Shown here piece by piece: positions 54,035 through 64,000 of a stretch of DNA of 64,000 bases (position 1 is the stretch's first letter; each line of letters begins with the position of its first letter). Position numbers and translations under genes: made by a program. Source of the DNA: Smallanthus sonchifolius (taxonomy: Eukaryota; Streptophyta; Magnoliopsida; Asterales; Asteraceae); the NCBI GenBank assembly GCA_023525975.1, contig JAKNSE010000037.1:7732501-7796500 (forward strand). Direction: 5' to 3'. The notes beneath the pieces were generated by a model. It worked only from the letters and a program-made list of their open reading frames with translations. It made no database searches and was not told where the DNA came from.

Positions 54035-54892
54035 TCATCCCCTAGTTGAAAGAATTTTTGTCCCAAAAATTAGAATAAAAAAAATTCCGGATGTCACATC
54101 ATCCCCTAGTTGAAAGAATTTTCGTCTCGAAAATTAGAACAGTACCTTAAGAGGTTGACGTGGAGTGCTTGAACAGATGAGGATACTTGCGCATCATCTG
54201 ATCCTCGCGCTCCCACGTGAATTTCTGTCCGCGTTTTGAGTTCCAACGAACTCTGATAATAGGGATTTTACTGAGTTTGAGCGTTTTAACTTCCCTATGC
54301 ATGATTTCTACTGGTTCTTCAATGAAGCGTAATTGTTCATCGATTTGTAGTTCCTCAAGAGGAACCGCGAGTGTCTCGTCTGCTAGACATTTCTTCAATT
54401 TTGAGACGTGAAAGGCGTTGTGTACGCCACTAAGTCCTTCAGGTAGGTCCAGTTGACACGCTACTGGGCAATTCTCTTCACTATCTGGAACGGTCCAACA
54501 TAACGATGGTTTAGCTTGCCTCACTTACCAAAACGGATTACACCTTTCCAAGGTGAGACTTTTAGAAGGACCATATCGCCTACATGAAATTCAAGCGGTT
54601 TCCGACGCTTATCGGCATAGCTCTTTTGACGATCACGAGCTGCTGCCATACGATTTCGAATATGAACGATTTTCTTAGGAGTTTCAAGCACAAGTTCAGG
54701 ACCCGTAAGTTGGCTATCCCCAACTTCAGCCCAACAGATAGGTGATCGGCATTTCCGCCCGTAAAATGCCTCGAATAGGGCTGCCTTGATGCTAGTGTGA
54801 TAACTATTATTGTAGGAGAACTCTACTAATGGTAAGTGAGTTTCCCAACTATTACCTAAATCGATCACACAAGCTCGTAGCATATCCGCTAG

Positions 54893-55695
54893 TAGGGGTG
54901 ATCAAAGGGTCCGACCCTTTAGGAACCGCCCCGATCCGGAACAAGAACCTTGAAATTGGAAAGTCTGGAATCAGGAACCGCCCCTATAAGCAGGGTCCGG
55001 GTAAGGGTCTAAATGGTCTAAGGTTCCGACCCTTTAGTGTGTCACTTTTCTTTTTTTGGCTTGTGTTTTATTAACGGTTCCGTCATTATCGTCACTCGAA
55101 ATATTTTTTGCATCAATTTTGTTTAAAAAAAAATATATCATAATGTTGTATACATACAGTAGGTTTTATATTTGCAATGTATACATATAATAGGTCTTAT
55201 AGGTAGGTGGTGAAGAATGATGAAATTCCATACTTACAACTATGGAGATATTGGAGTAACTGAGGTGTGTCATACCCATATTATCCATGTAATCGCAATA
55301 TACAACAATGTAATCGCATACACACACAAATTTAATAAATATGAAGCGAAAATGAAGACCAGTTCTTACTTGAAGAGAATATGAAGTGTCTGTTACATGT
55401 TGAAGAGAGAAGATGTAGTGCGGCTCTTTTTTCACGATTATATGAGTAAACGTCGTTTGGTTAATTGGTTCCCTAATCCCGAAAAAATCTAGTTTTTTTT
55501 ATTCATTTAAAATCTCAAGGTTCCTAAGGTTCTTAAGGTTCTGACCCACGGTTCTACCCGGAACCGACCCGGCCTTTAAAACCTGAAATCTCATAACCTT
55601 GAACCGACCCTTTTTGCTAGAAAGGTTCTAACCCACGGTTCTAAGGGTCGGGTTCGTGGTTCTTAAGGGTCGAAACCGTTTTTTGCTCACCCCTA
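54893..55695. mobile_element. hAT MITE in the gypsy integrase
   Basis: TCCGCTAG is duplicated at 54885-54892 and 55696-55703. Ends TAGGGGTGATCAAA and, inverted, TAGGGGTGAGCAAAA. Subterminal regions are rich in GGTTCCGACCC words; the AT-rich middle has no transposase. A hAT end of the same type forms the first 87 bp of the LINE at 6644. Confidence 0.9.
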
Positions 55696-58600
55696 TCCGC
55701 TAGGGTTTGAATAATACGCTCAGTCTGTCCATATGCTTGAGGATGGTGTGATGTGCTCATATCCAGGCGTATGCCTAGAGCTTTTTGTAAGGATTGCCAG
55801 AAACGTGAGGTGAATCGAGCGTCACGATCCAAGATGATTGGGATTGGCACTCCGTGCCGAGAGACGACCTTTTAAAGATAAACACGAGTGAGCGGGTTTA
55901 GTCAAACGATCTACGATCACCCAGATGGTGTCGCATCCGTTAGGAGTTCGGGGTAGTATAATGATAAAGTCCATGGAAATCTGCTCCTATTTCCACATCA
56001 GGATTTCTGGTTGTTGGAGCAAACCAGAAGGCTTTTGGTACTCGACGTTGACCTTTAAGTAGGTCAGGCACTTGCTAACATAGGTGGCTATATCAGCTTT
56101 CATGCTTGACCACTAATCGAGAACCTTTAGGTCATGATACATATTGTCAGAACCGGGATGAATAGAATAGCTAGTTTTGTGCGAATCATCCATTACAAGT
56201 TTCCTTATGGTCCCGTACTTTGGAACTCACATTCGCTCCGCGAAGTAGCGAATACCGTCTAATTCAACCTCGAGTTGGTCCTCCGTACCACGTGTGGATT
56301 CCAACGGTAGGTTTTTTTCTTTTTCAGGGCTTCGAGTTAAGCACTACGGATCTGATCAGGTAACCCGGGGTGGATAGTGAGTTGTAATGCTCGAACTCGT
56401 CTGGCTTTAGTTTCTTTTCAACTTAGTGCATCGACTACTATGTTAGCCTTGCTCGGATGATACTTGATAGGACAATCATAGTCGTTCAAAAATTTGATCC
56501 AACGATGTTGTCGGATGTTCAACTCCTTTTGCTCGAAGATGTGCTGAAGACTCTCGTGATCGGTGCTGATAGTGCATTTGGTACCGTACAAGTAATGTCT
56601 CCAGATTTTTTTTGCAAAAACCACAACTCCCAATTCTAAGTCATGGGTAGTGTAGTTTTCCCATAGACTTTCAATTGACGGGAAGCGCATGCGATAACTT
56701 TTTCGCGTTGTATCAACACATAACCAAGACCTTGAATAGAGGCATCGCAATACTCTACAAAGTCATCCGTTCCCTCGGGAAGAAATAAGATATGTGCACT
56801 ACAGAGTTTCTGTTTCAGCAGTTGGAATGCTGATTCCTGAGTATTGCTCCAGGTATAGGGTTTACCCTTTTGAGTTAAGTCAGTGAGAGGTTGAGCAATC
56901 TTTTGAGATTCCCTCGAAGAATTGACGGTAGCAGCCAACCAATTCCAGAAATTGTCGCACCTCTGTTGGAGTCATCGGTGCTGTCCGATTCTTGATGGCT
57001 TCTACTTTAGATGGATCGACATGTATTCCTTTGTCGTTGACTACATGTCCTAGAAGTTGAATGTTCGCGAATCCAGAATTCGCACTTAGAGAACTTGGAA
57101 TACAATTGCTCTTGTTTCAGCAATTCAAGGATTAAGCGTAGGTGCTCCTCATGTCCTTCCTTGTTCTTAGAATAGATGAGGATGTCATTAATGAAAACAA
57201 TGAAGAACTAATCAAGGTAGGTTTACACACACGGTTCATGATATCTATGAACACTGCGGGTGCGTTGGTCAGTCCGAAAGGCATGACCATGAATTCATAG
57301 TGGCCGTACCTAGTCTTGAAGGCAATCTTAGAGATATCCTCATCCCAGACTCTTAGTTGATGATAACCAGATCGAAGATCTATCTTAGAATAGAAGCTTG
57401 ACCCTTGGAGTTGATCAAACAAATCATCAATGCGGGGTAGAGGATAACAATTCCTGATCGTCACTTTGTTCAGCTCATGATAGTCGATGCACATGCGGAA
57501 AGTCCCGTCCTTCTCCTTGACAAATAGGACTGGAGCTCCCCATGGCGATGACCTAGGTCGGATGAAACCTTTGTCTAATAATTCTTGTAGTTGAGTGGAT
57601 AGCTCTTGCAATTCACTGGGTGCAAGTCGGTAAGGTGCCCGAGTAATCGGTGCTGCTCCGGGTGCTAGATCGATTTGAAACTCTACTTGATGATGTGGTG
57701 GCAGACCAGGAAAATCCTTGGGAAATACTTCTGGATAGTTACAAACAATTGGGATATCATCAATATTTTTCTCTCAAGATGGCTGCTCGGCGACGAGAGC
57801 CAAAATAGCAGTATGACCTTTTCGAAGACATTTCTGTGCTTTCATGAAGGATATGATGCCCATGGCTGCACCACTCCTTTCGCCCTGAATGGAAAGAGTT
57901 TCTCCACTCGGGAGGGGAACGCGAATGATTTTCTCACAACAGACAATTTCAGCTTGGTTCTTAGATAACCAATCCATGCCGACAATTACGTCGAAACTAC
58001 CAAGTGTGACCGACATAAGGTCAATATCAAGTTTATGACCAGCCAATTCCAGTTTACAACCTTTAAGAATGTGAGTTGCTTCAATTATTTGGCCATCAGC
58101 TATTTCTATGATATACTTAGCTTCTAGCAGAGTTGGAGTTTCTTTTATCAAATTACTAAGCTTCTTAGATATAAAACTCCTATCAACACCAGTGTCAAAA
58201 AGGACAGAAGCAAAGTAATTGTTTAAGAGGAACTTACCGGTAACCACATTGTGATCATAACGGGCTTCTCCGAATCCTAGCACAAAGGCTCGTCCCTTCG
58301 CAGCGTTCCCTCCATTATTGCCATTGTTGTTACCATTATTGTTGTTGTTGTTGTTGTTTTGGTTAGGGCTATTATTGCCATTACCCCCTTTCTTTAGCTG
58401 AGGACAATTCTTTCGAAAGTGTCCCTCCTTTCCACACTCAAAACAACCCTTTGTAGACCCTGGCTGTTGAAATGGCTGTTTGGCTGGCAGTTCACCCCTA
58501 CAGTCCTTGGCAGCATGGCCTATCTTGCCACACCGCTGTTAACGATTACAAACTCCAAAATGGTGAAAATTACATTTGTTGCACTTGGGGGATTTCCCCG

Positions 58601-58948
58601 CATATCCACCCTGGTTTTGACCTGAAGAGGTCGTCTGATTGAAATTCTTGGTAGGTTCAAACCTACATTGTTGCTGCTAGGGTTGGTTCGACTGAGACCC
58701 CTTGGAGTGGAAGTTGCTGTCGAACTTGCGCTTATTGTTGTCGGTGGATTTGGAAGTTGAACCCCTCGGGGGTAGAGTTCCCTGAGTCACCGCCTGATCG
58801 GTCAACTTATGGGCAAGTTCGATTGTCTGCTGAATGGTGGTAGGGTTTGATGAGGTGACCATGCTTTGGATATGAGGCACTAAACCGCCGATGTACAGTT
58901 CAATCCGCTTATAGTCAGGAGTCACCATGTGGGGACACCCCTAAATTC

Positions 58949-58965
58949 CATGCTCTGATACCAAT
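58949..58965 (-). other. Gypsy primer-binding site
   Basis: Minus strand TTGGTATCAGAGCATGG beside the 5' LTR end at 58967; matches initiator methionine tRNA. Confidence 0.85.
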
Positions 58966-58966
58966 C

Positions 58967-61596
58967 TGTAACACCCCCACATTCCACTAACGGAGTTTTA
59001 CCGTGCGGTGCGTGACAAACCAGGATCTCAGTCATTAGTTACATTGAACAACACTATATGGGACTCAAATAAAATATTATAAAAGTTTAGAGTTAATGCG
59101 GAAGCGTTTAAACAAGAAAGTATATGCACAAAACAACGCGCCCAAGTCTAATAATAACGGAAAACATAATAAATGTTTGATAGTTTGAAAAGTGTTGGAT
59201 ATATCAAATAGACACCATGCATGCCCTAACGTGCACCTGCTTAACGTCCTGAGAAAACATGTAAGAAAACGTGTCAACACGAGGTTGGTGAGTTCACAGG
59301 TTTCAATATCGTAATGAAAGCGTTTACCAGATTATGTACATTCAATATGTGTATCTATAGGTAGCTAACCTATGTTCATGTCTTATTAAAGCGCTCGTAA
59401 CCGAAGCTGACTGTTTGTGTTTGTATGCCTCCTGCCAGGACTATCAACTCTGGCAAATGTGAGTAGGCTAACATTTCACCAGTTCGACCTCCAATCGAGT
59501 TAGCGCGACTAACGCGGGTGGGGCTTGTCAAACCCAGTAGTACTACTAAACATTAACTCGCTAAGATACATATTAACGGTTCGATGTGTGTGAGGACTTT
59601 TAGTGATAGTGTGTTACGCTTAGCCTCAACAGTGTTAACATATGAATTACAATAATAAAAAATAGTTGTGTCATGTTTTCTCTCCAATTTTAAAACAGTA
59701 AAAGGAGCCGTGAAAACTCACCTGAGTTGTGTACAAACAAATAGCACCACACAAGGATGCAATTGGAACCACAAGTGTTTGCCTGTGAACGTCTTACGTA
59801 TGCCCTAGAATTATAAGCATAATAGTTAGGGATACATGGGGTTTTGTGACGGTGACACGGGTGTTTGAACGTCTTAAGACGCACTAATGACTAACGAGTA
59901 GACAAACATGTCATCTGGAATATGGAATTTCCTTAATATAATAATTAAAATAGAAGCGTTTCGAATCGAGAGTTTCTAAATACGATTGATATTATAAAAG
60001 TAATTATTCGCGTGTTTGTACTATTAAATAGTGGTTTCGGAAAATAATATAACTCTTTATATTATTTTTAAGTTTGAAGAAATAACACGATAACTATATA
60101 TGTGACAAAAATAATAAATATATTATTTTATTCGGAAACATAAACGTGGGTAATAATATAAATATATTATTTTAATAATAAAACGAGTTATAAAATCATT
60201 TCCGAGTATAAAATCATTGTTTGCGTTTTTTCATGAATTAAATAATAAGTTAGTAAAATAATATAATTATATTATTTTTAATATAACCAAAATGCTCGAA
60301 AATGTATCATAATAACAATCCCGACACTATGGGAGTCTTTCGGGTGTTTTCCGAGTTTAAAACGTATTAATATATTTTAATAATAATATAGGTTTTGATA
60401 TTATTTAAAAATAATGTATAAAAGACTGCTCAATAATAAAATGTGGGTAATGAGACTCGAACTCGAGTCTCACCCACAACAGCCCAACAGCTTAACCAGT
60501 CCACCCGCTAGGGTGATCGCTTCAGGTTCCAGATCGGATTTTTTTTTAATATACAACCCACTGTGTTCATCCCCCTTTACGCGAATTCGAACCAAATCCA
60601 CCCTCAAAACCATCGAATTTGATTTTGATTGAACAAAAAGGCATAGGGGTTTTGTTAGTCGAGGTATTTCGAACCTGTGGTTATGTTTAATTGCAAAATC
60701 AATGAGTTTAAAGTCGTTAATTACTCGTTTGAAATTCTGAAACCCTAGTTTAAGAACACGAAATTAAATTGATCGAATTCGGTAATGTTTACTGCTGAAA
60801 TCATAGGGACATTACAGATTAAAAGATTTCGAAACTACCCATATAGTTTAATTGCATTTAGGTTGAGTCTAGCCCGTAGTTCGATTAATCCCGAAATCGC
60901 ATAAACCCTAGAACTGGATCGTGATAAATTCGATGATATAAGCCCCAATTACATTAGGGCTTTTGATCTAGAGGTTGAAATGAATCAGAGGATGTGTTTG
61001 GTTACCTTAATGGATATCGAATTGATATGGGTCGGCTAAAACGTGTTTCGACTTCGACGAGTTAGCCTCCGGCGACTCTAGTTCTTTCTCCGGCCGAATT
61101 GATGTGTGCTACAGGTTCAGTGGGACTCGTTTGGGGTGCGCAGAGAGTTAGATTGCAGTATGATAATCAAATTGGTCGAATTCTATGGTCTTAGGCGAGA
61201 GGGTCGACGGTTATGGCTTGAATGCCCATAATTGAGATTAATTCGATTCATTAACACTCAATAATGCCTCTATGATGAACGAAAATGCTATTAATACTCT
61301 CTTCAGTTATGAATTTAGAAAGATTTCGGTTATGGGTTTGAATTTGGATACAAGAACACATAGGTTTGACTTTTAAAAGTCAACAGGTTTATAAACTCTC
61401 AATTTTGACTTAGCAAAGTCAACAGAATGGGTTTAGTGCAATTACAACATTGGTCCTTGAAGTTTTGGTGTGATTGAGTATTGATATAGACAGTAATAGT
61501 CCTTGAGGTTAGTAATAGAGTTAATGGGGTTAACTGAGTTCGTGAGGGATAACAGAGTTTGTTAACGCAGTTAATCGAAATTTGTCGGGTGTCACA
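58967..61596 (-). repeat. Gypsy 5' LTR
   Basis: Begins TGTAACACCCCC and ends CGGGTGTCACA in plus coordinates. Colinear with 51439-54034; it has an extra stretch near 61537-61565 and a tRNA-like module at 60445-60526. Confidence 0.9.
60445..60526 (-). repeat. tRNA-like module within the 5' LTR
   Basis: Minus strand CCTAGCGGGTGGACTGGTTA...GACTCGAGTTCGAGTCTCA. The B-box-like GTTCGAGTCTC is closer to a Pol III promoter than in the other LTR (GTTTGAGTCTC). Confidence 0.5.
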
Positions 61597-61601
61597 AGGG
61601 C

Positions 61602-62286
61602 TGCCGACAAAACGCCCTTCAAGACTAAAAAGACTTTTGCAACAATATTTGCCCTTACTATGGTTCTAAAACTAGCCCTTCATCGTGTCTGTCATCCGGA
61701 ATGTTACAATGTGCTCACTGTTGTTGTTCTCAACATGAACATATGTTGTCTGGTTCTGTGAGTGCTCGCTTTCTTCTATCCGTGCTCGGTTACCCGGCGG
61801 TCAGCCTCTACGACCACCTCTTTCTCCTCTAGCCATTAGTGTCTAACTGCGAACAAAGAATACTCGCGAAATCATGATAGGTAATTATTTAGAACACCTT
61901 GAGTAATGTAAATTAGTAGATATAGAGACCTGTATGAAATTAATAATTTACTTTACTACTCGAGTTCAGAACATTTCCTGTCAAGAGTAACATTTGCATC
62001 CGAGTTCAGAGTCCCTAGTTTAAGTCACATATTGTCTATACTCTGTACTAAGGCATTTACTGTCTACTTTTCATGTTAAGGAATTTACTTTCTACTTTAT
62101 ATACTAAGGCATTTATCGTCTATGTTCTATGTTAGGACATTAACTACCTTGTTTCTACTATCATTCTATGGACGGGCTGCTCTGACTGACATTTATTTCC
62201 TTTCTTTTCTTTGTTTCATTCTTAGTTTAAGTTCAGACATTATCACCAATGTTCGAATCTCTCAAACTATGGCTCTGATACCAACT
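61602..62286 (-). pseudogene. Gypsy F: gag start and primer-binding site
   Basis: On the minus strand an ATG at about 61835 begins MARGERGGRRG, then a TGA, then PPGNRARIEESEHSQ, a basic gypsy-type gag start with further stops near 61690. The 62268-62284 minus strand reads TTGGTATCAGAGCCATAG, a primer site next to an LTR start (62287). The rest of this element was displaced by the 51439-61596 insertion and is not identified on its far side. Confidence 0.55.
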
Positions 62287-62859
62287 TGAAACGCCCTAAA
62301 CCGGGTACATCTCATAGTTGGCATAAAACTTGTAAAACATAGTTCTTAAACTGAAATCAGAATATCTATTACAATGGAAGTCTTGTTTAAAAACATTGAA
62401 ACCCACAACGAATTAGAACTTAAATAAAACATTGCTCGGGGTAAACTATCATAACAGGAAACGTCAGTCTTCACCAAGGAAGCCCGACAGTCCATGCTAT
62501 CGAGCTCTCACGGCTCCTTTGATCTATCTTTCATTTACCAGACATGCATACTAAAAGTCAGCTAATGCTGGTGAATTCTATCTTTACTTCGTAAACTGTA
62601 AACTTTTTCTATCATTAAGGTAGCTTCAATTATAAAAATATAAACAAGCTTTCTTTCGGTTAGGTTTTAACAAAATTTTTGTGTACTTTAAAACTATACA
62701 AACGTCACAATCAAAAAACTGTTTTGTTGATGTCATTTGTTAAAACTCTGTTTTAAGGAAACTAATTAAAGTCTCCTTCTCTGCTCTGCCATATGTTCTT
62801 CACTTGTAAACAATAAGTGAACATTACACATACATTCGTACTATCATAACACTTTCAAA

Positions 62860-62995
62860 CCATTGTCCAAGGACAAGATTCCTCTGTTTCTTACACCTAT
62901 ACAAGACTCCTATGTTGCTTACACCTCAGGGTAAGACTCATCTGTTGCTTGCACAAGGCAAGACTCCAATGTTGCTTGTACAGAACACGACTTCT
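62860..62995 (+). repeat. Tandem array of about 37-bp units in LTR F
   Basis: Four imperfect units of CAAGACTCCTATGTTGCTTA type (near 62871, 62903, 62935 and 62962). Confidence 0.7.
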
Positions 62996-63474
62996 TTACT
63001 TTACTTTGTGCCAGCTTATGAAAGCGGGACTTCTCTATGCTTCCAAGGCTTTCTATCCTATTCTACTATGCATCTATACTACTATCACATAAATGTTTCT
63101 CACAACACATAAATGCAGATAAATAGTACATATTATCACATAAGCATATAACATAACATCTGTAACTATTAATGAGCATCGAAGTATCGTTTTCTCTATC
63201 TTTCTTTCCTTTTTTTAAAATCATTTAATCAAAGATAGTTTCTATACACTGTATTCGTATTCTTTCACTTTTATAAAAATACAATTTTTATAAAAAAAAT
63301 ACTTTGTCTTTCAAAATCTCTGTTAAGTATGCATATCAACCCAAAAACATAAGAAAATGAGCAATAGATCGACACTCACCTAATAAATTATCCTTTACGA
63401 TCCACTAGTCCAAGGGGCATCACTCACAATCTAAATTGATTACTAGTAAAATATTAATTCTACACTTTCTACTA

Positions 63475-63660
63475 GTTCAATGAAACTAGGCAATTTCGCT
63501 TTCTGAGATCTCAACAAAACTAGATTAGTTTCGCTTCTTGTGGCTCCGCGAAACTAGGTTAGTTTCACTATTGTGGTCTTAGTGAAATTGTGGTCCCATC
63601 GAAACTAGATTAGTTTCATTACTTATGATCTCATCGAAACTAGATAGTTTCGCTTTCCTG
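63475..63660. repeat. Tandem array of palindromic AAACTAGATTAGTTTCG units in LTR F
   Basis: Four to five units of about 45 bp. Each has CGAAACTAGATTAGTTTCG, whose halves CGAAACTA and TAGTTTCG are inverted copies, followed by CTT.TGTGGTCTC. The repeat would give a row of short hairpins. Confidence 0.7.
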
Positions 63661-64000
63661 TTAGTTTTGCTTGATTGTCTTCTTCGCAGAAATCTATGGT
63701 TTATCATATATATAGGGGAATGATATAATGAAAACCCACTTGAGTTGTGAAAACGTTAAAAACTAAAAAAAACGTGTTTTTATATGCTTTTTTTTATGAA
63801 AAATCTTCTAACCACTTTTGAGAAGATTTTCGCCAAAAGAGCATAAAAACGCCGAGGCATTTATAAAAAAATTGACAAAAAACCCGTCAATATGTGTAAA
63901 AACATCATGCTTACTTACGTAACACGTCAAAATCACATAACATGTCAAAATCACATGAAAGATGGTTTTCATTTTTTTTCTGAAAATATTAAAGTTTCTT

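Larger units (their letters stand above)
54147..58965 (-). pseudogene. Gypsy gag-pol with chromodomain, multiply broken
   Basis: On the minus strand: gag end (58928-58677, YKRIELYIGGLVPHIQSMVT); zinc knuckle CFECGKEGHFRKNC (about 58440); protease VLFDTGVDRSFIS (58200) through VIVGMDWLSKNQAEI; RT (57611-57132) with GFIRPRSSPWGAPVLFVKEK, YPLPRIDDLFDQLQG, SKIDLRSGYHQL and FGLTNAPAVF. The catalytic FIDD reads FIND (57190s), losing an essential Asp. RNase H (56938-56418) has DASIQGLGYVLIQ, THDLELGVVVFA and TDHESLQHIF. Integrase is cut by the hAT MITE: ILDRDARFTSRFW and HHPQAYGQTERI before it, LVEFSYNNSYHTS and YGRKCRSPICW after. The C-terminus (54524-54147) has VEIMHREVKTLKLSKIPI and VRWNSKRGQKFTWERE, a chromo-like targeting module. 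Many frameshifts. Confidence 0.88.
51439..61596 (-). mobile_element. Chromodomain Ty3/gypsy element (Tekay-like), complete but dead
   Basis: Perfect AGGGC duplication (51434-51438, 61597-61601). LTRs of 2,596 and 2,630 bp, minus-strand primer site at 58949-58965, and internal gag, protease, RT, RNase H, integrase and chromodomain in gypsy order. LTRs differ by about 5-6% in the stretch compared, so the insertion is much older than the gag-only element. A hAT MITE sits in integrase. Confidence 0.92.
62287..64000 (-). repeat. Gypsy F 5' LTR (runs off the right edge)
   Basis: Starts TGAAACGCCCTAAACCGGG in plus coordinates beside the primer site. Non-coding, with two internal tandem arrays. The other end is outside the window, so length is unknown and the last few hundred bases could be something else. 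Confidence 0.55.

Noticed and set aside
61602..61835. Novel host gene beginning MARGERGGRRG
   Set aside because: Several in-frame stops and an adjoining primer-binding site and LTR make a gypsy gag remnant the better reading.

Overview
The window is nuclear DNA of a flowering plant. The evidence is a spliced exocyst SEC5 gene with GT/AG introns, an ATL-type RING-H2 gene, and plant transposon lineages (Ty1/copia, chromodomain Ty3/gypsy, Athila-like gag elements, RTE LINE, Helitrons, hAT, MULE and Harbinger-type MITEs). The style of the repeats suggests a eudicot, perhaps Asteraceae, but that is an inference. No rRNA, CRISPR, operon or prokaryotic feature is visible. Only two host genes are recognisable. 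One is SEC5 (minus strand, first nine exons at 1-4393, running off the left edge). The other is an ATL42/ATL12-like ubiquitin ligase at 49356-50441, broken by one in-frame stop inside its RING finger.

The rest is a nested stack of transposons whose order can be read from target-site duplications (TSDs). At 6571-19940 an old minus-strand copia (D) was split twice. An RTE LINE (6644-10491, 17-bp TSD) entered its 3' LTR, and copia A (11088-19326, TSD TTTTG) entered its RNase H region. Helitrons then sit in both LTRs of copia A (11135-11565 and 15729-19217). The second is 3.5 kb, carries gene-like pieces and a tRNA-derived SINE, and hosts a further Helitron (18683-19167). At 27101-45313 a minisatellite was split by copia B (TSD GATGT). 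Its integrase region received a young gag-only Athila-like element (29912-37001, TSD CATAT, LTRs about 99% identical). Its 3' LTR received a MULE-type TIR element (39271-44777) that itself hosts copia C. At 51439-61596 a minus-strand chromodomain gypsy element (TSD AGGGC, LTRs of 2.6 kb) contains a hAT MITE (54893-55695, TSD TCCGCTAG) in its integrase. The right end is the gag start and 5' LTR of another gypsy element.

Between the stacks lie small DNA elements: a hAT MITE and a Harbinger-like MITE inside SEC5 intron 1, Helitrons at 5694-6149 and 24971-25345, a Pack-MULE (21895-23038) holding a piece of a GT92 galactan-synthase-like gene, a foldback element with a telomere-like G-rich core (23637-24159), another hAT (46083-47031) and two further foldback MITEs. 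A fragment of SEC5 exon 1, splice donor included, lies about 16 kb from the gene at 19943-20131.

I found no convincing new cellular system. The most notable items are the gene-fragment captures (SEC5, GT92), the dated nesting, the palindrome array in the gag-only element's LTRs, the tRNA-like module in the gypsy LTRs, and two Helitrons that abut the same LTR nucleotide.
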